64,000 nucleotides of DNA from Rubricoccus marinus (lineage in GTDB: Bacteria > Bacteroidota > Rhodothermia > Rhodothermales > Rubricoccaceae), in assembly GCF_002257665.1 (NCBI RefSeq), contig NZ_MQWB01000001.1, positions 494,502 through 558,501 of the forward strand. The letters run 5' to 3'. Made by a program: the position numbers and the translations under genes. The notes beneath the pieces were generated by a model, which made no database searches, was not told where the DNA came from, and worked only from the letters and a program-made list of their open reading frames with translations. How positions within the stretch are numbered: position 1 is the first letter of the stretch; the number at the start of each line of letters is the position of its first letter. This document shows, in pieces, positions 27,013 to 36,366 of this stretch.

Positions 27013-28716
27013 ATGCCCGACGGACTCTCCGTCATCCGCCGCATCGCCGGCCTCTCTGTGCCTGCCGGGTCCGCCCCGGCCTCTGGCGCCGACGCCGTAG
27101 AAGCAGCGGTCCTCACCCAGTCTCTCCAGGCGCTCGACGCGCTGCCGCGAGTCCAGCCCGACGACTCGGTCCTCGCGCAGATCGCCGCACGTGCGCTCGA
27201 CGCGTCCGAGGTGGGCGCCCTGAGCGCGATCCGTGGAGCCTGTGGCCTCGGCCCGGCGCAGCCGACCGTTGAAGGCGCCGTTCTGGCGCAGTCTCTTGCA
27301 GCGATGGACGCGCTGCCGCCGTCGCTTCCTACGCCAGAGGCCGAAGCTGCCGTTTCGGCGCACGCGCAAGACGCCACGTTTGCTCCTCTGCATTCCGCGC
27401 TGAGCGCCTCTGGCGATACCGAGGCGGCCTCAGGCGTGGAAGAGGGTGTGCTCTCGCAGTCGCTCCAGGCGCTTGATGCGCTCCCTGCATACGCCCCGTC
27501 GCCAGAGGCGCTCGACGCTGTCTTGGCCCGCGCCGCGCAGCTCCAGCCGCCGGTAGAGTCGCCGGCCTCTGGCAAGATCGAAGAAGAGGTGGCCCGTCAG
27601 TCGGAGTCGGCGCTGGCTTCGCTGCCCACCTATTCGCCCTCGGCGGACGCCGTCGCGGCCGTGTTGGCCCGCGCGCAAGAGGCCACGTTTGCGCCTCTGC
27701 TGGAGGCCTCTGGCGAAGGCGAGGCAACGGGCGTTGAGGCCCAGCTTCTGCGGCAATCGCTTCTGGCTCTGGACGCGCTCCCGGCCTACGCGCCGAGCGC
27801 CGCCGTCCTCTCCGCAATCGAAGGGGCCGCGCTCAACGCGACGTTCGCGCCGCTCCACGCCGCCTATGGCGATGGGGAGTCCTCGACGCCAGAGGCTGGC
27901 CTCCTAGCGCAGTCCAAGCAGATCCTAGACGCTGCGCCGGCCTATGCTCCAAGCGAGGCCGCGCTTGCTGCCGTTTTCGCTGCGGCGGCGTCGGCCTCCA
28001 GCGGAACGCCTCTTGCGGAGGCTTCAGCTGCGACGCCCGCGCTTCGCCAGAGGCGCGCTTCGGACCGCGAGGCGGTGCGCGCGGCGCGTCCCCGCAGGAT
28101 GCGTGGCATCGTCGCGGGCGTTGCTACGCTTGCCGTCGCGATACTCGCGGCGGTGACGTTGCTCGATCCCGGTCTCGGCGTGGTCTCGCCAGAGACGGAG
28201 ATGGTGGCCTCGGAGGATATCGTGGAGACGACTCCCGCACCGGCGGCTGAGGAGAGCCCCGTCGTGGTGCCCGCCCCCGAAGAGCCGCAGCCCGAGTTTT
28301 TGGCGGTGGCCCCGCAGCCGCCACGTCCGGTTGTCCAGCGCTCGGCGCCTCGCGGCCCGTCGGCTGAGGGGTTTCAGCCGGCCGTGGCCCGCCAGGCGGC
28401 GCCCGCACCGACCCAAACACCTCGCGCGGCGCAGGCAGCGCGAGAGGCCGCCGCCTCGGACCTCGCAGACGCGACGTTCGCTTCCTCCGAAGCCACGACG
28501 GAATGGGAGGCTGGCGAAGACGTCCGGTTGCTCTCGCTGCGCTTGAAGCAGCTCCGCGAGCAAAACACCGGCCTGGAGTGGGACGAGCCCGCGGTCGCGT
28601 TTGGCGGGGCCTCTGGCGCCGGCGCGGGCACGACCCCCGGCATCCAGGCCGTTCGGGAGACGGCGCCTCTCGGGCGCGCTCTTGTCCGTTCTCGTACGCC
28701 TTCTACCGACCGCTAA
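27013..28716 (+). CDS. Repeat-containing membrane protein, putative anti-sigma factor
   Basis: A 567-aa protein with no recognised full-length family. Residues 30-350 hold six repeats of about 45-60 aa built on 'Q-S-L-x-A-L-D-A-L-P-x-Y-x-P-S-x-x-x-L-x-A-V', several ending ATFAPLHAA. One hydrophobic segment (about 370-390, GIVAGVATLAVAILAAVTLL) follows a basic stretch RRMRG, so the repeats are cytosolic. A Pro/Ala-rich periplasmic part follows. The position just after an ECF sigma gene and the LPxYxP helix motif, reminiscent of anti-sigma N-termini, suggest sigma binding. It overlaps the next gene by one base (TAATG). Confidence 0.75.
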   Translation: MPDGLSVIRRIAGLSVPAGSAPASGADAVEAAVLTQSLQALDALPRVQPDDSVLAQIAARALDASEVGALSAIRGACGLGPAQPTVEGAVLAQSLAAMDALPPSLPTPEAEAAVSAHAQDATFAPLHSALSASGDTEAASGVEEGVLSQSLQALDALPAYAPSPEALDAVLARAAQLQPPVESPASGKIEEEVARQSESALASLPTYSPSADAVAAVLARAQEATFAPLLEASGEGEATGVEAQLLRQSLLALDALPAYAPSAAVLSAIEGAALNATFAPLHAAYGDGESSTPEAGLLAQSKQILDAAPAYAPSEAALAAVFAAAASASSGTPLAEASAATPALRQRRASDREAVRAARPRRMRGIVAGVATLAVAILAAVTLLDPGLGVVSPETEMVASEDIVETTPAPAAEESPVVVPAPEEPQPEFLAVAPQPPRPVVQRSAPRGPSAEGFQPAVARQAAPAPTQTPRAAQAAREAAASDLADATFASSEATTEWEAGEDVRLLSLRLKQLREQNTGLEWDEPAVAFGGASGAGAGTTPGIQAVRETAPLGRALVRSRTPSTDR

Positions 28717-29474
28717 TGACTCGCGTACTCGCCGCCGCCGCCCTGGCACTCGTCCTCGCCGCCCCCGCGCGCGCGCAGACCCCCGCTGCGACGCCGGTCC
28801 GAAACCTGTCCGTGATCGGTGAGGCCCCGCGCGGAGCGGAGATGGCGCCGGCGTCGCGCATGTTCGAGATCCGCGAGGGCGCTCTGTGGCTGGACGGCCG
28901 CAAGCTCCCGCCAGAGGCCATTCCGCAGGGCATCGACCTTTCGGGCATCATCGTGCAGATGGAACTCGTCGGGCCCGTGATTCCGGTGGTGGAGGTAGAC
29001 GGAGCGCCGTTCGTGTTTGAGAGCGAGAGGTTGGTACCGTTTGCGCAATCCTCCAAAGCCGGCAACGCGGTGTACATCATGGGCGAGGAGATCCTCGTGC
29101 CCTCGACCTCGCCAGAGGAGCGGCTGGACCCGGTCGTAAACGAGATGTACCGGCGCCAGCTCTCGGAGGCGGACCGGGCGCTGTACAACCAGATGGAGCG
29201 CGAGGCGCAATTGGAATACGAGATCGACGAGCTGGCCGCGCGCGCCCGCACGCTCGCTCCCGGCCAGGGCTACGACACGATCACGACGGACCTGCGCCAG
29301 AGGCTCCAGACGTTGTTCGACCTCAAGCAAGAGATCCGCGCCGAAGAGCTCGACCGCGCCGAGTCCGAACTCCGCGCCTTGAGGTCGGTCCTCGCGGAGC
29401 GGCGGTCCATGCGCGACCAGATCATCGACCTCCGCCTCCGCGAGCTCCTCGGGCTCGAAGCCGTCGAGCGGTAG
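28716..29474 (+). CDS. Exported coiled-coil protein of unknown function
   Basis: A 252-aa protein with a signal peptide (1-20, ending APARA). Residues 45-130 are beta-rich, with a segment LWLDGRKLPPEAIPQGIDLSG. Residues 140-250 are strongly charged heptad-like helix (REAQLEYEIDELAARARTL...DLRLRELLG), likely a coiled coil. The start codon overlaps the stop of the putative anti-sigma gene, so the sigma / anti-sigma / periplasmic protein trio is one operon and this protein may be part of the sensing system. I do not recognise the family. Confidence 0.8.
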   Translation: MTRVLAAAALALVLAAPARAQTPAATPVRNLSVIGEAPRGAEMAPASRMFEIREGALWLDGRKLPPEAIPQGIDLSGIIVQMELVGPVIPVVEVDGAPFVFESERLVPFAQSSKAGNAVYIMGEEILVPSTSPEERLDPVVNEMYRRQLSEADRALYNQMEREAQLEYEIDELAARARTLAPGQGYDTITTDLRQRLQTLFDLKQEIRAEELDRAESELRALRSVLAERRSMRDQIIDLRLRELLGLEAVER

Positions 29475-29561
29475 GGGCCTCTGGCGGCGAGCGCAGAGGC
29501 AAAGCGGACCCCGTGCGATTCTTTTTGTACCCGTCTAGCTGATGGGCGGCAACGGATTGCG

Positions 29562-29604
29562 GCGCCTCGCATGAGAAGATGTGCGAGAGGCGCGGCTTTT
29601 CTTT
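29562..29604 (+). terminator. Rho-independent terminator after the sigma operon
   Basis: Stem GCGCCTCGCA / TGCGAGAGGCGC (2-nt bulge) with a short loop, followed by CTTTTCTTT. Confidence 0.85.
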
Positions 29605-29747
29605 ACGTTGTGGATAACGTGCGCTCCCGTCCCAATCGGTGAGCGCCGTTTAAGACTCGCTGACGGTACACCGATGCCCAGGACGATTCTTCCTGGCACG
29701 GCTCTTGGGGGAGCCTCCGTACCTCCCTCGCACTCGGCCCCTGACCG

Positions 29748-31037
29748 ATGACGATTTTCGCTACGCTCCCGCTCCTCTTCCGCGCTACGCTCGCGGGTTT
29801 CTTGACTCTCCTGGCGATCTCGCCAGACGCCCACGCCGCTCCGGCCGCAGGCGCCCCGGCGGTAGAGACAAAGGCCTCTGGCGCGCCGAGCGCTGAGGTC
29901 TCCGGCGTAGCCGCTCGGATTGAGCGGGTGTCGTTCGCGCGGCGATCAGACGGGCGGGGGTACGTCGTCCGCGTCCACGCAACCGACGCCGTCGACGATT
30001 TCAGCGTGAGCCAGCAGGAGGGCGCCGTGGTACTCACGATGCACGGCGCGCGCCTCGCCAGAGGCGTCCGGCGGGGCGACGCGCAGGGACCCGTTCGTTC
30101 CTACCGGATCGACGCCGCTGGCGACGACGTGACGATCCGGTTCGCCGTGAGTGGGACGGTCCAGGTTGCCGCCTACCCCGACCGCGAGTCCGACGACCTC
30201 CTCGTGGCGCTGTCTACGATGTCTCAGCCGGTGGCCCAGGGACCGACGCCGCGCGGCACCACGCCACCCGTGCAGCAGACCAGCACCCCGAGGCCTTCGC
30301 CGGGCGGAACGACGGTCGGGGACACGAACTGGCGCCTGGACACGATCGTACTCGATGCCGGGCACGGCGGTGACGATCACGGCGCCGTTGCCAACGGCAC
30401 GAGCGACAAAGAGGTCGCACTAGGCGTGGTGCGCCGCCTGGGCGAGATGATCGAGAACGAGTTGGGCGTGCGCGTGGTCTACACCCGCACCCGCGACGAC
30501 CAATTCCACGAACTGCGCGAACGCGGGCGGATCGCGAACCGGGAGGGTGGAAAGCTCTTCATCTCGGTCCACGCAAACGCTGCGGGCTCCTCTCGCGCCA
30601 GAGGCACGGAGACGTTCTTCCTCGCGCCGCACCGCTCGGAAAGCGCGCGCCAGGTGATGGAGCGCGAGAACTCCGTGATCCAGTTGGAAAGCGACCCCAG
30701 CCTCTACGCCGACTTCGACGACGAGGGCGGCATCCTCCGCTCGCTCGCGATGAGCGCGTACCAGGAAGAAAGCCAGCTGCTGGCGACGCTCGTGGAGCGT
30801 GAGTTCTCGAACGCCGGCCGCCACAGCCGTGGCGTGAAGCAGGCACCGTTCCTCGTGCTGTGGGCCGCGTCTATGCCCGCCATTTTGGTGGAGACCGGCT
30901 TTATCACGAACCCGGACGAAGCCCGCTTCCTGGCTTCCGCCGACGGGCAGGAAAAGACCGCGCGGTCCATCTTCCGCGCCGTGAGGGCATACAAAACGCG
31001 CTACGAGCGCGGCCTACGCCTCGCGTCGAGCGGCTGA
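29748..31037 (+). CDS. N-acetylmuramoyl-L-alanine amidase (AmiC-like)
   Basis: A 429-aa peptidoglycan hydrolase that cleaves the bond between N-acetylmuramic acid and L-Ala. Signal peptide 1-30, an AMIN-like beta domain (about 50-155), a Thr/Pro-rich linker, then an Amidase_3 domain (about 198-420). The zinc-ligand and catalytic motifs are present: VLDAGHGGDDHGA, the Glu in SDKEVAL, SVHANA, and VETGFITNPDEA. It has its own promoter region after the upstream terminator. Used in daughter-cell separation in related systems. Confidence 0.93.
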   Translation: MTIFATLPLLFRATLAGFLTLLAISPDAHAAPAAGAPAVETKASGAPSAEVSGVAARIERVSFARRSDGRGYVVRVHATDAVDDFSVSQQEGAVVLTMHGARLARGVRRGDAQGPVRSYRIDAAGDDVTIRFAVSGTVQVAAYPDRESDDLLVALSTMSQPVAQGPTPRGTTPPVQQTSTPRPSPGGTTVGDTNWRLDTIVLDAGHGGDDHGAVANGTSDKEVALGVVRRLGEMIENELGVRVVYTRTRDDQFHELRERGRIANREGGKLFISVHANAAGSSRARGTETFFLAPHRSESARQVMERENSVIQLESDPSLYADFDDEGGILRSLAMSAYQEESQLLATLVEREFSNAGRHSRGVKQAPFLVLWAASMPAILVETGFITNPDEARFLASADGQEKTARSIFRAVRAYKTRYERGLRLASSG

Positions 31038-31177
31038 GCCTCTGGCGCCAGAGACCCCTCGACCAAGCCGACGCGGCTTGGGAACGCAGATGAGCGCGAG
31101 CACCGCGATGGCGCCCGCGCTCAACGGGGGAGGGATAGGTAGGGCGCGGGCAAGACCACGCCAGAGGCCTCGCGCCT

Positions 31178-32989
31178 TTACTCGTCAGAGTCGGGCAGCT
31201 TGAAGTCAACCGGGAGTACGAACCGGACCTTGACGGCCTGGCCGCGCTGGCGCCCGGGCGTAAACCGCGCCGCACGGACGGCGGTGAGCGCGGCCTCACA
31301 CAGGCGCTCATCGGGGCAGCGGAGGGCCTGCGCATCCTGCACGCCGCCGGTCTCGTTGATGACGAACTGCACGAACACCTTGCCTTCGACACCGTCCGCC
31401 TTGGCCCCTGGCGGATAGACGAGCGAGCGCTGCAGCGCCTCAAGGCCGCCGACCAACGCTGGCGGCGCCTCCACGACCTCGAAGACGGCCGGAGCTTGCG
31501 GCGAGTTCGGGTCTATGTCGCGCGCCTCGTCCGCGCGGCGCTCTGCTGCCTCGCGCATCTGGCGCATCCGTACGTCCCGGTCCATCGGCACGAGGCCGAT
31601 GCGGAGCTCTTCATCGGCCTGGGGGACGACGGTGAGCGGCACGTAGCCGACGAACGTGACGCGGATCTGCACGTCGCCAGGATCCACGCCGTTGAGCATG
31701 AAGTCGCCGTCGAGGTCCGTCGCGGCGCCGATCTGAGTGTCCACCACCACAACGTTCGCGCCGACCAACGGCGCGCCCGTGGTGGCGTCCGTGACGTTGC
31801 CGCGGATCACGCGCGCCTCTGGCGCCAGAGGCGCGGCATCTGCTGGGGCCTCTTCGAGAGGAGCCGGCGCCACGACTGGCGCAGCGGGCACCACAACGGC
31901 GCGAGAGGCGGGAGCCGTCGCTGCCTCTGGCGAGACGAGCGTCCGCGCCTGCGCGGGGGGACCAACCGCGACCGCGCCCGCGAGGGCAACGGCGCCGAGG
32001 AAAAGCGTGAGCGCGAGGGCCTGTGCCGCTCGGCCGAGGCGGCGCAGGCGGGCGGGAGAGAGGGGGAGCGACTGCATGGTTGTGATACGGGACGTGAGGG
32101 AACGGGAGCCTCTGGCGGCGCCGAGCGCGAGCGACGGCGAGGAGAGGCGAGAAAACGACAGGAGCAGATCGGCGTAATCGCGCCGCTCCTCCGGGCGCGA
32201 GGCGAGCACGGCGGCGTCGGTCGCGCGCTCGCGGTCGAGGTCGATGCGTCCAGCGAGCGCGCCCATAAGCGGGTGCCAGCTAAAGAGCGCCACGGCAGCG
32301 CGCTCGGCCACGCCAGAGGCGAAGTCGCCGCGGGCCACGTGCGCGATCTCGTGCGCGAGGACGAGACGGAGCCGCGCGGGCTCGCTCGTCAACTCGGCCG
32401 GGACCACCACGACAGGCCGTCGCCAGCCGTACGTGTAGGGGACGGTCGGCGTCGCGGTGGTAACGGCCCGGACGGCGCGGTGCACGCCTGAAAGCCGCGC
32501 GAGGTGATCCGCCTGCGCCTGCACGCCCGCGTCGGGCGTGGTCTCGCCTGCCAGGTGCCGCAGCCGCCAGAGGCTTCTGGCGAGCACGCCCAGCCGGACG
32601 ATGGCGACGAGCGCTGCGGCCACGAGCGCGAGCCCCGCGAGCATCGGCGCCAGAGGCACCGGCGAGGTTGCTGCGGGACCGGCGGCCTCTGGCGCGCCGC
32701 CGACGGTGAGCGTCGGGAGCGCGAGCGGCGTCGGCGTGAACGCGGCCACGCGCTCGGCCGCTTCGGCAGGCAACAGGCCTGGAAGCGCGAGCGCGGCCAG
32801 GACGCCGACGGGCAACGCCCATAGCATCGCGCGCCGAACGCCGAGCGCGACCACGGGGTGCGTGCGCGGCCGGAGCCGGAGCGCGGCTTCGGTGGTGAGC
32901 GCTGCGAGCGTCCAGACCGCTACGGGAAGCCAGAGCGCGGGGAGCGCCCAGGCGCCCATTTCCACGAGAGGGAGGAGGATCTCACGCAT
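31178..32989 (-). CDS. M56 (BlaR1-like) membrane metallopeptidase with TonB C-terminal domain
   Basis: A 603-aa protein. Four or so membrane helices surround the zinc-protease motif HEIAH with a downstream Glu in DLDRERATDAAVL. After the last helix (about 335-355) come a Pro/Ala linker, a carboxypeptidase-regulatory-like domain (VIRGNVTDATTGAPLVGANVVVVD) and a TonB C-terminal domain (KADGVEGKVFVQFVINETGGVQDAQ). It lacks the penicillin-binding sensor domain of true BlaR1. It overlaps the BlaI gene by 8 bp. Likely role: transduces a periplasmic signal by cleaving the BlaI-type repressor. Confidence 0.88.
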   Translation of the reverse strand: MREILLPLVEMGAWALPALWLPVAVWTLAALTTEAALRLRPRTHPVVALGVRRAMLWALPVGVLAALALPGLLPAEAAERVAAFTPTPLALPTLTVGGAPEAAGPAATSPVPLAPMLAGLALVAAALVAIVRLGVLARSLWRLRHLAGETTPDAGVQAQADHLARLSGVHRAVRAVTTATPTVPYTYGWRRPVVVVPAELTSEPARLRLVLAHEIAHVARGDFASGVAERAAVALFSWHPLMGALAGRIDLDRERATDAAVLASRPEERRDYADLLLSFSRLSSPSLALGAARGSRSLTSRITTMQSLPLSPARLRRLGRAAQALALTLFLGAVALAGAVAVGPPAQARTLVSPEAATAPASRAVVVPAAPVVAPAPLEEAPADAAPLAPEARVIRGNVTDATTGAPLVGANVVVVDTQIGAATDLDGDFMLNGVDPGDVQIRVTFVGYVPLTVVPQADEELRIGLVPMDRDVRMRQMREAAERRADEARDIDPNSPQAPAVFEVVEAPPALVGGLEALQRSLVYPPGAKADGVEGKVFVQFVINETGGVQDAQALRCPDERLCEAALTAVRAARFTPGRQRGQAVKVRFVLPVDFKLPDSDE

Positions 32990-33395
32990 CGTCAGAGGGG
33001 TCTGGGGCGCCAGAGGCCTCTGGCGCGTCGAAGCCGTCCACAATGGCGCGGAGGCGCTGGCGGTCGGCGTCGGAGAGGTCGGCGTCCACGAGCGTTTGGA
33101 CGAGCGAGGCGGGGTCGCCGCCGAACACCTTGTCGAGGATGCCTGAGAGGACGGACCCACGGACGTCCTCGGGACGCCGCTTGGCGGTGTAGACGTAGGT
33201 CTGCCCGTCGCGCTCGTAGGCGAGGTAGTCCTTCTCGGCGAGGTTTTTCATGACGGTCATCACCGTCGTGTACGCGAGGCGCCGGTCGCTCTGGATCCGG
33301 TCGTGAACCTCGCGGACTGTCGCGCGGCCAAGCGCCCAGACGTGGCGGAGGACTTCCATCTCGGTTCCGCCGAGAGGCGTAAGGGGGTTTCGCAT
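32982..33395 (-). CDS. blaI: BlaI/MecI-family transcriptional repressor
   Basis: A 137-aa winged-helix repressor: LGGTEMEVLRHVWALGRATVREVHDRI, the recognition region LAYTTVMTVMKNLAEKDYLAYERDGQTYVY, and a C-terminal dimerisation helix region ending in an acidic tail. That tail (APEASGAPDPSDD) contains the translated motif palindrome at 33009-33024. First gene of a two-gene unit with the M56 protease, and divergent from the beta-lactamase-like gene, the standard arrangement for a BlaI-controlled cassette. Confidence 0.92.
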   Translation of the reverse strand: MRNPLTPLGGTEMEVLRHVWALGRATVREVHDRIQSDRRLAYTTVMTVMKNLAEKDYLAYERDGQTYVYTAKRRPEDVRGSVLSGILDKVFGGDPASLVQTLVDADLSDADRQRLRAIVDGFDAPEASGAPDPSDDA

Positions 33396-33422
33396 GGGAG
33401 GGCGGAAGGTGTCGTGTTCTAA

Positions 33423-33430
33423 TCGTACGA
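33423..33430. promoter_or_regulatory. Candidate BlaI operator in divergent promoter
   Basis: Perfect palindrome TCGTACGA in the 131-bp gap between blaI and the beta-lactamase-like gene, in an AT-richer stretch than its surroundings. Position fits autoregulation, but it does not closely match published BlaI/MecI boxes. Confidence 0.35.
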
Positions 33431-33526
33431 ACTGGATAGTAGGGTGTCAAGGCAGAGACTCGTTTCGCCTCTGGCGTGTCCTCCTGAGGCGGCGCGACCG
33501 ATCTTGCGGCTCTCACCCGGTTTCCT

Positions 33527-34489
33527 ATGCGCCTCGTCCTCCTGGCTCTCTCCCTGTTTATCGCCGGCTGTGCCTCGTCCCCGCCTCTAGCGCCAGAGGC
33601 GGACGCTCCGTGGCCCCCAGAGCGCTTGGATTCCGAGTTGCAGAGCGCGGTTGAGAAGCTCGCCAGAGGCTTCCGCGGACGCGTGGGCGTCTACGTGCGG
33701 CACCTCCCGTCTGGCCGGAGCGCAGCGCTCCGCGCCGATAGCCTCTTCCCGACGGCGAGCATGATCAAGGTGCCGATCCTCGTCGCAACGATGGAGGCAA
33801 TCCACCGCGGTGACCTCGCGTGGGACGAACCCCTCGTCTTTCGCGACTCGCTCCGCTACGACGATCACGGCCTGATCGGCCTCTTGCGCGACAGCGCGCG
33901 CATCGAACTCCACGTCGCGGTGGAGGCGATGCTCTCCGCTTCCGACAACAACGCCAGCCTGTGGCTCCAATCGCTCTCTGGCGGTGGCGCGCGCATCAAC
34001 GAGATCCTCGCCGCCAGAGGCTACACCGGCACGCGCATGAACAGCGGGACCGATGGCCGCCGCGCGGACTGGGAGCGGTATGGATGGGGCCAGACCACGC
34101 CGCGTGAGATGAGCCACCTGGTGCGGGAGATCGTGGACCGCGACGTGGACATCGTCTCGCCCCAAGCTGATGAGCGGATGCACCGCGCCCTCACGCGCAC
34201 CTTCTGGGACGGCGAGGCCCTGTCTGCGATTCCACCCGGCGTGCAGGTCGCGAGCAAGCAGGGAGCCGTCAGCGCCTCGCGTTCCGAAGTCCTCTACGTC
34301 CACGCGCCCTCCGGCCCCTACGTGTTCACCGTCATCACCGACGCGCAAGAGGACCAGAGCTGGGGCGCGGACAACGAGGGGTTTGTGTTGCTCCGTGAGC
34401 TATCGGCGTTGTTCTGGCGCACCTTCGAGCCCGAGAGCCGCTGGCGTTCCGCCTCCGACGGAACGTTTGAGCTGGAACAGGTGGAGTAG
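33527..34489 (+). CDS. Class A beta-lactamase-like serine hydrolase lipoprotein
   Basis: A 320-aa lipoprotein (lipobox IAGC, C15). It carries the serine beta-lactamase core: S78-x-x-K81 (TASMIK), S139-D140-N141 (SASDNN) and K244-Q-G (SKQGA, replacing the KTG triad). The usual omega-loop E-x-x-L-N with the general-base Glu is not evident; the equivalent stretch reads MNSGTDGRRADWERYG. Divergent from blaI and the M56 sensor protease, so it is probably induced by cell-wall stress. It may be a beta-lactamase, or a relative with another target. Confidence 0.85.
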   Translation: MRLVLLALSLFIAGCASSPPLAPEADAPWPPERLDSELQSAVEKLARGFRGRVGVYVRHLPSGRSAALRADSLFPTASMIKVPILVATMEAIHRGDLAWDEPLVFRDSLRYDDHGLIGLLRDSARIELHVAVEAMLSASDNNASLWLQSLSGGGARINEILAARGYTGTRMNSGTDGRRADWERYGWGQTTPREMSHLVREIVDRDVDIVSPQADERMHRALTRTFWDGEALSAIPPGVQVASKQGAVSASRSEVLYVHAPSGPYVFTVITDAQEDQSWGADNEGFVLLRELSALFWRTFEPESRWRSASDGTFELEQVE

Positions 34490-34503
34490 GCTAGCGGCTG
34501 CCC

Positions 34504-36366
34504 CTAGCGACTTACCGTCACGCGCTGCGCTGCGCTCGCGCCAGAGGCCACGAGCCGGACGACGTAGACCCCGGGCGCGAGGCCTCTGGCGTCGAGTGGT
34601 GCCTCGTGCGCGCCGGCGCGGAGAACGCCTTGGACAAGGACGGCGACCTCGCGGCCGAGCACGTCGAACACGGACAACTTCACCGGGCCTGGCGCTCCCG
34701 TCTCGAACCGCACCACGCCGTCCCCACGCACCGGGTTTGGCGCCAGAGGCTGCATGCGAGCGCCCGAGCGGTCAGCCGGAGCCTCTGGCGTGGCCGTCGT
34801 GCCCAGGCGGTCTTGGAGCTGGCGGCGGTAGAGCGAACTCGGCGAGAGACCGGGCCGGTCGGTCCCCTCGATGTACGAGCCGGTGTTGCCCACGAACGGC
34901 CCGGAGTCCAGCGCGGGCCCCTGCGTGCCGATGGAGTAGTTCTGCGCCGTCGGCGGCTTCTCCACGATGAGTGGGGCGCCGTTCATGTCTGCGTTCCACG
35001 CCACGCAGTTCGCGCACGACCAACCGTGCGACGTGCCGTAGCTGCCGCGGTTGCCCATGTGGAGCCGCCGCGCCGCCCACGTGTTGCCGGTCGAGCCGAG
35101 TTCGGTGTGGCCGTCCCACAGGAAGCCCGTGCCCCACTTGCGGTGCGCCTCGCTGGACGTGCTCGCGTCTTCGGAGACGTTGTCTAGGAAAACGATCCCC
35201 GAGTCCAGCGTCTCGCCGTTGCCCACGTATGCGTGCCGCGCTTCGGTGGCGCGGTTGCCTTCGAACAGCACCAACTGAGAGCGCTGCGCCTCGAAGTTGT
35301 AGCGCCGCTCGCCGGTGACCTGGGAGTGCGGCTCCAGCGCCTCGCAGTCCTGAATGGTCACGTATCGCGAGTTCTGGACGCTGAAGCCCGCGTGCCAGAA
35401 GTGCAACGCCGTCACGCCAGAGGCCCACGCGTTCTCCACGAGCAGAAAGCGGACGGCGTCTTCGGCATGGGTCTCGCTCGTCGGTCCAGCCGTCTCGATG
35501 TCGATCCGAAGGTTTTCCAGTCCCACGTTCTCGATCACGCCGCGCATGTCGCGGTGATACACGAACGATGGCGAGAGGCTGGCGTCGAGCTGGGTAAACG
35601 TCGGGGCGTCCAGCGTCAGGGTCTGGCCGTCCACACCGGTAACGGTCCGCACGAGCGCGATGGGCATATCGCCGACCTCCCAGTCCGGGTCGCCGAAGGT
35701 GCCACCGCCGTCCACCGACGCGATCCACTCCGCCGTTGCGGGGTGGAACACCACGACCTCATCGCCAGAGGCAAATACGCCAGGGGTATCTACCCTGAAC
35801 GACGTCGCGCCGATCGGTACGACGGCGTCGGCGATGGAGGAACTCCCTCGGGAGACGTCCTGCCGAATGATCGCCTCCGTACTGACCGACGTGCTCGCGC
35901 CGAGGACGACGATGGGCGCTTGGCTCGTCCCGCTGCGTTGGAGAATGGTGCTCGTCGCTGGGTCGTCCCCGTCGCCCGCGCCGCGCAGGACCACCCCGCT
36001 TTTGGCGACCCGTAGCGTGCCGCTGATCTGGTACTCGCCGGCTGCGAGGACGACCGCTCCTCGGAAGCCTCTGGCGTCGGGCGTTTGCGCGCCCACGGCG
36101 TCGAGCGCGGCCTGGATGCGCTGCGTGTCGTCGCCCTCCAGCGCCGTCAGCGTGAGGCGCGCGGCCACCTCTGGAAGCGGTACGCCGCCACCCTGGTATC
36201 CCGCGTTCGAGAAATCCGGGACGCGGTTGCCCTCGCTGTCGGTCGCGTAGGTCAGCGCCCCGCTGGCCCCTTCGTACACGATGGCCGATTCCCACGCGCT
36301 CTGCGCGGCGGCGCCAGAGGCGAGAAGGCCCGCGAGGATGGCGGGGGCGAGCAGGCGAGCAAACAT
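34504..36366 (-). CDS. T9SS-sorted beta-helix secreted protein
   Basis: A 620-aa exported protein. Signal peptide 1-22 (LLASGAAAQ), then a pectate-lyase-type parallel beta-helix (DDTQRIQAALDAVG...GAVVLAAGEYQISGTLRVAKSGVVLRGAGD), with right-handed rungs such as ENVGLENLRIDIE and YVTIQDCEALEPHSQV. A Pro/Ala hinge leads to a T9SS type A sorting domain (LAPNPVRGDGVVRFE...FDVLGREVAVLVQG...GVYVVRLV). The start is the ATG at 36366; eleven more residues upstream look non-signal-like. Probably a polysaccharide-active surface enzyme; no catalytic assignment possible. Confidence 0.87.
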   Translation of the reverse strand: MFARLLAPAILAGLLASGAAAQSAWESAIVYEGASGALTYATDSEGNRVPDFSNAGYQGGGVPLPEVAARLTLTALEGDDTQRIQAALDAVGAQTPDARGFRGAVVLAAGEYQISGTLRVAKSGVVLRGAGDGDDPATSTILQRSGTSQAPIVVLGASTSVSTEAIIRQDVSRGSSSIADAVVPIGATSFRVDTPGVFASGDEVVVFHPATAEWIASVDGGGTFGDPDWEVGDMPIALVRTVTGVDGQTLTLDAPTFTQLDASLSPSFVYHRDMRGVIENVGLENLRIDIETAGPTSETHAEDAVRFLLVENAWASGVTALHFWHAGFSVQNSRYVTIQDCEALEPHSQVTGERRYNFEAQRSQLVLFEGNRATEARHAYVGNGETLDSGIVFLDNVSEDASTSSEAHRKWGTGFLWDGHTELGSTGNTWAARRLHMGNRGSYGTSHGWSCANCVAWNADMNGAPLIVEKPPTAQNYSIGTQGPALDSGPFVGNTGSYIEGTDRPGLSPSSLYRRQLQDRLGTTATPEAPADRSGARMQPLAPNPVRGDGVVRFETGAPGPVKLSVFDVLGREVAVLVQGVLRAGAHEAPLDARGLAPGVYVVRLVASGASAAQRVTVSR

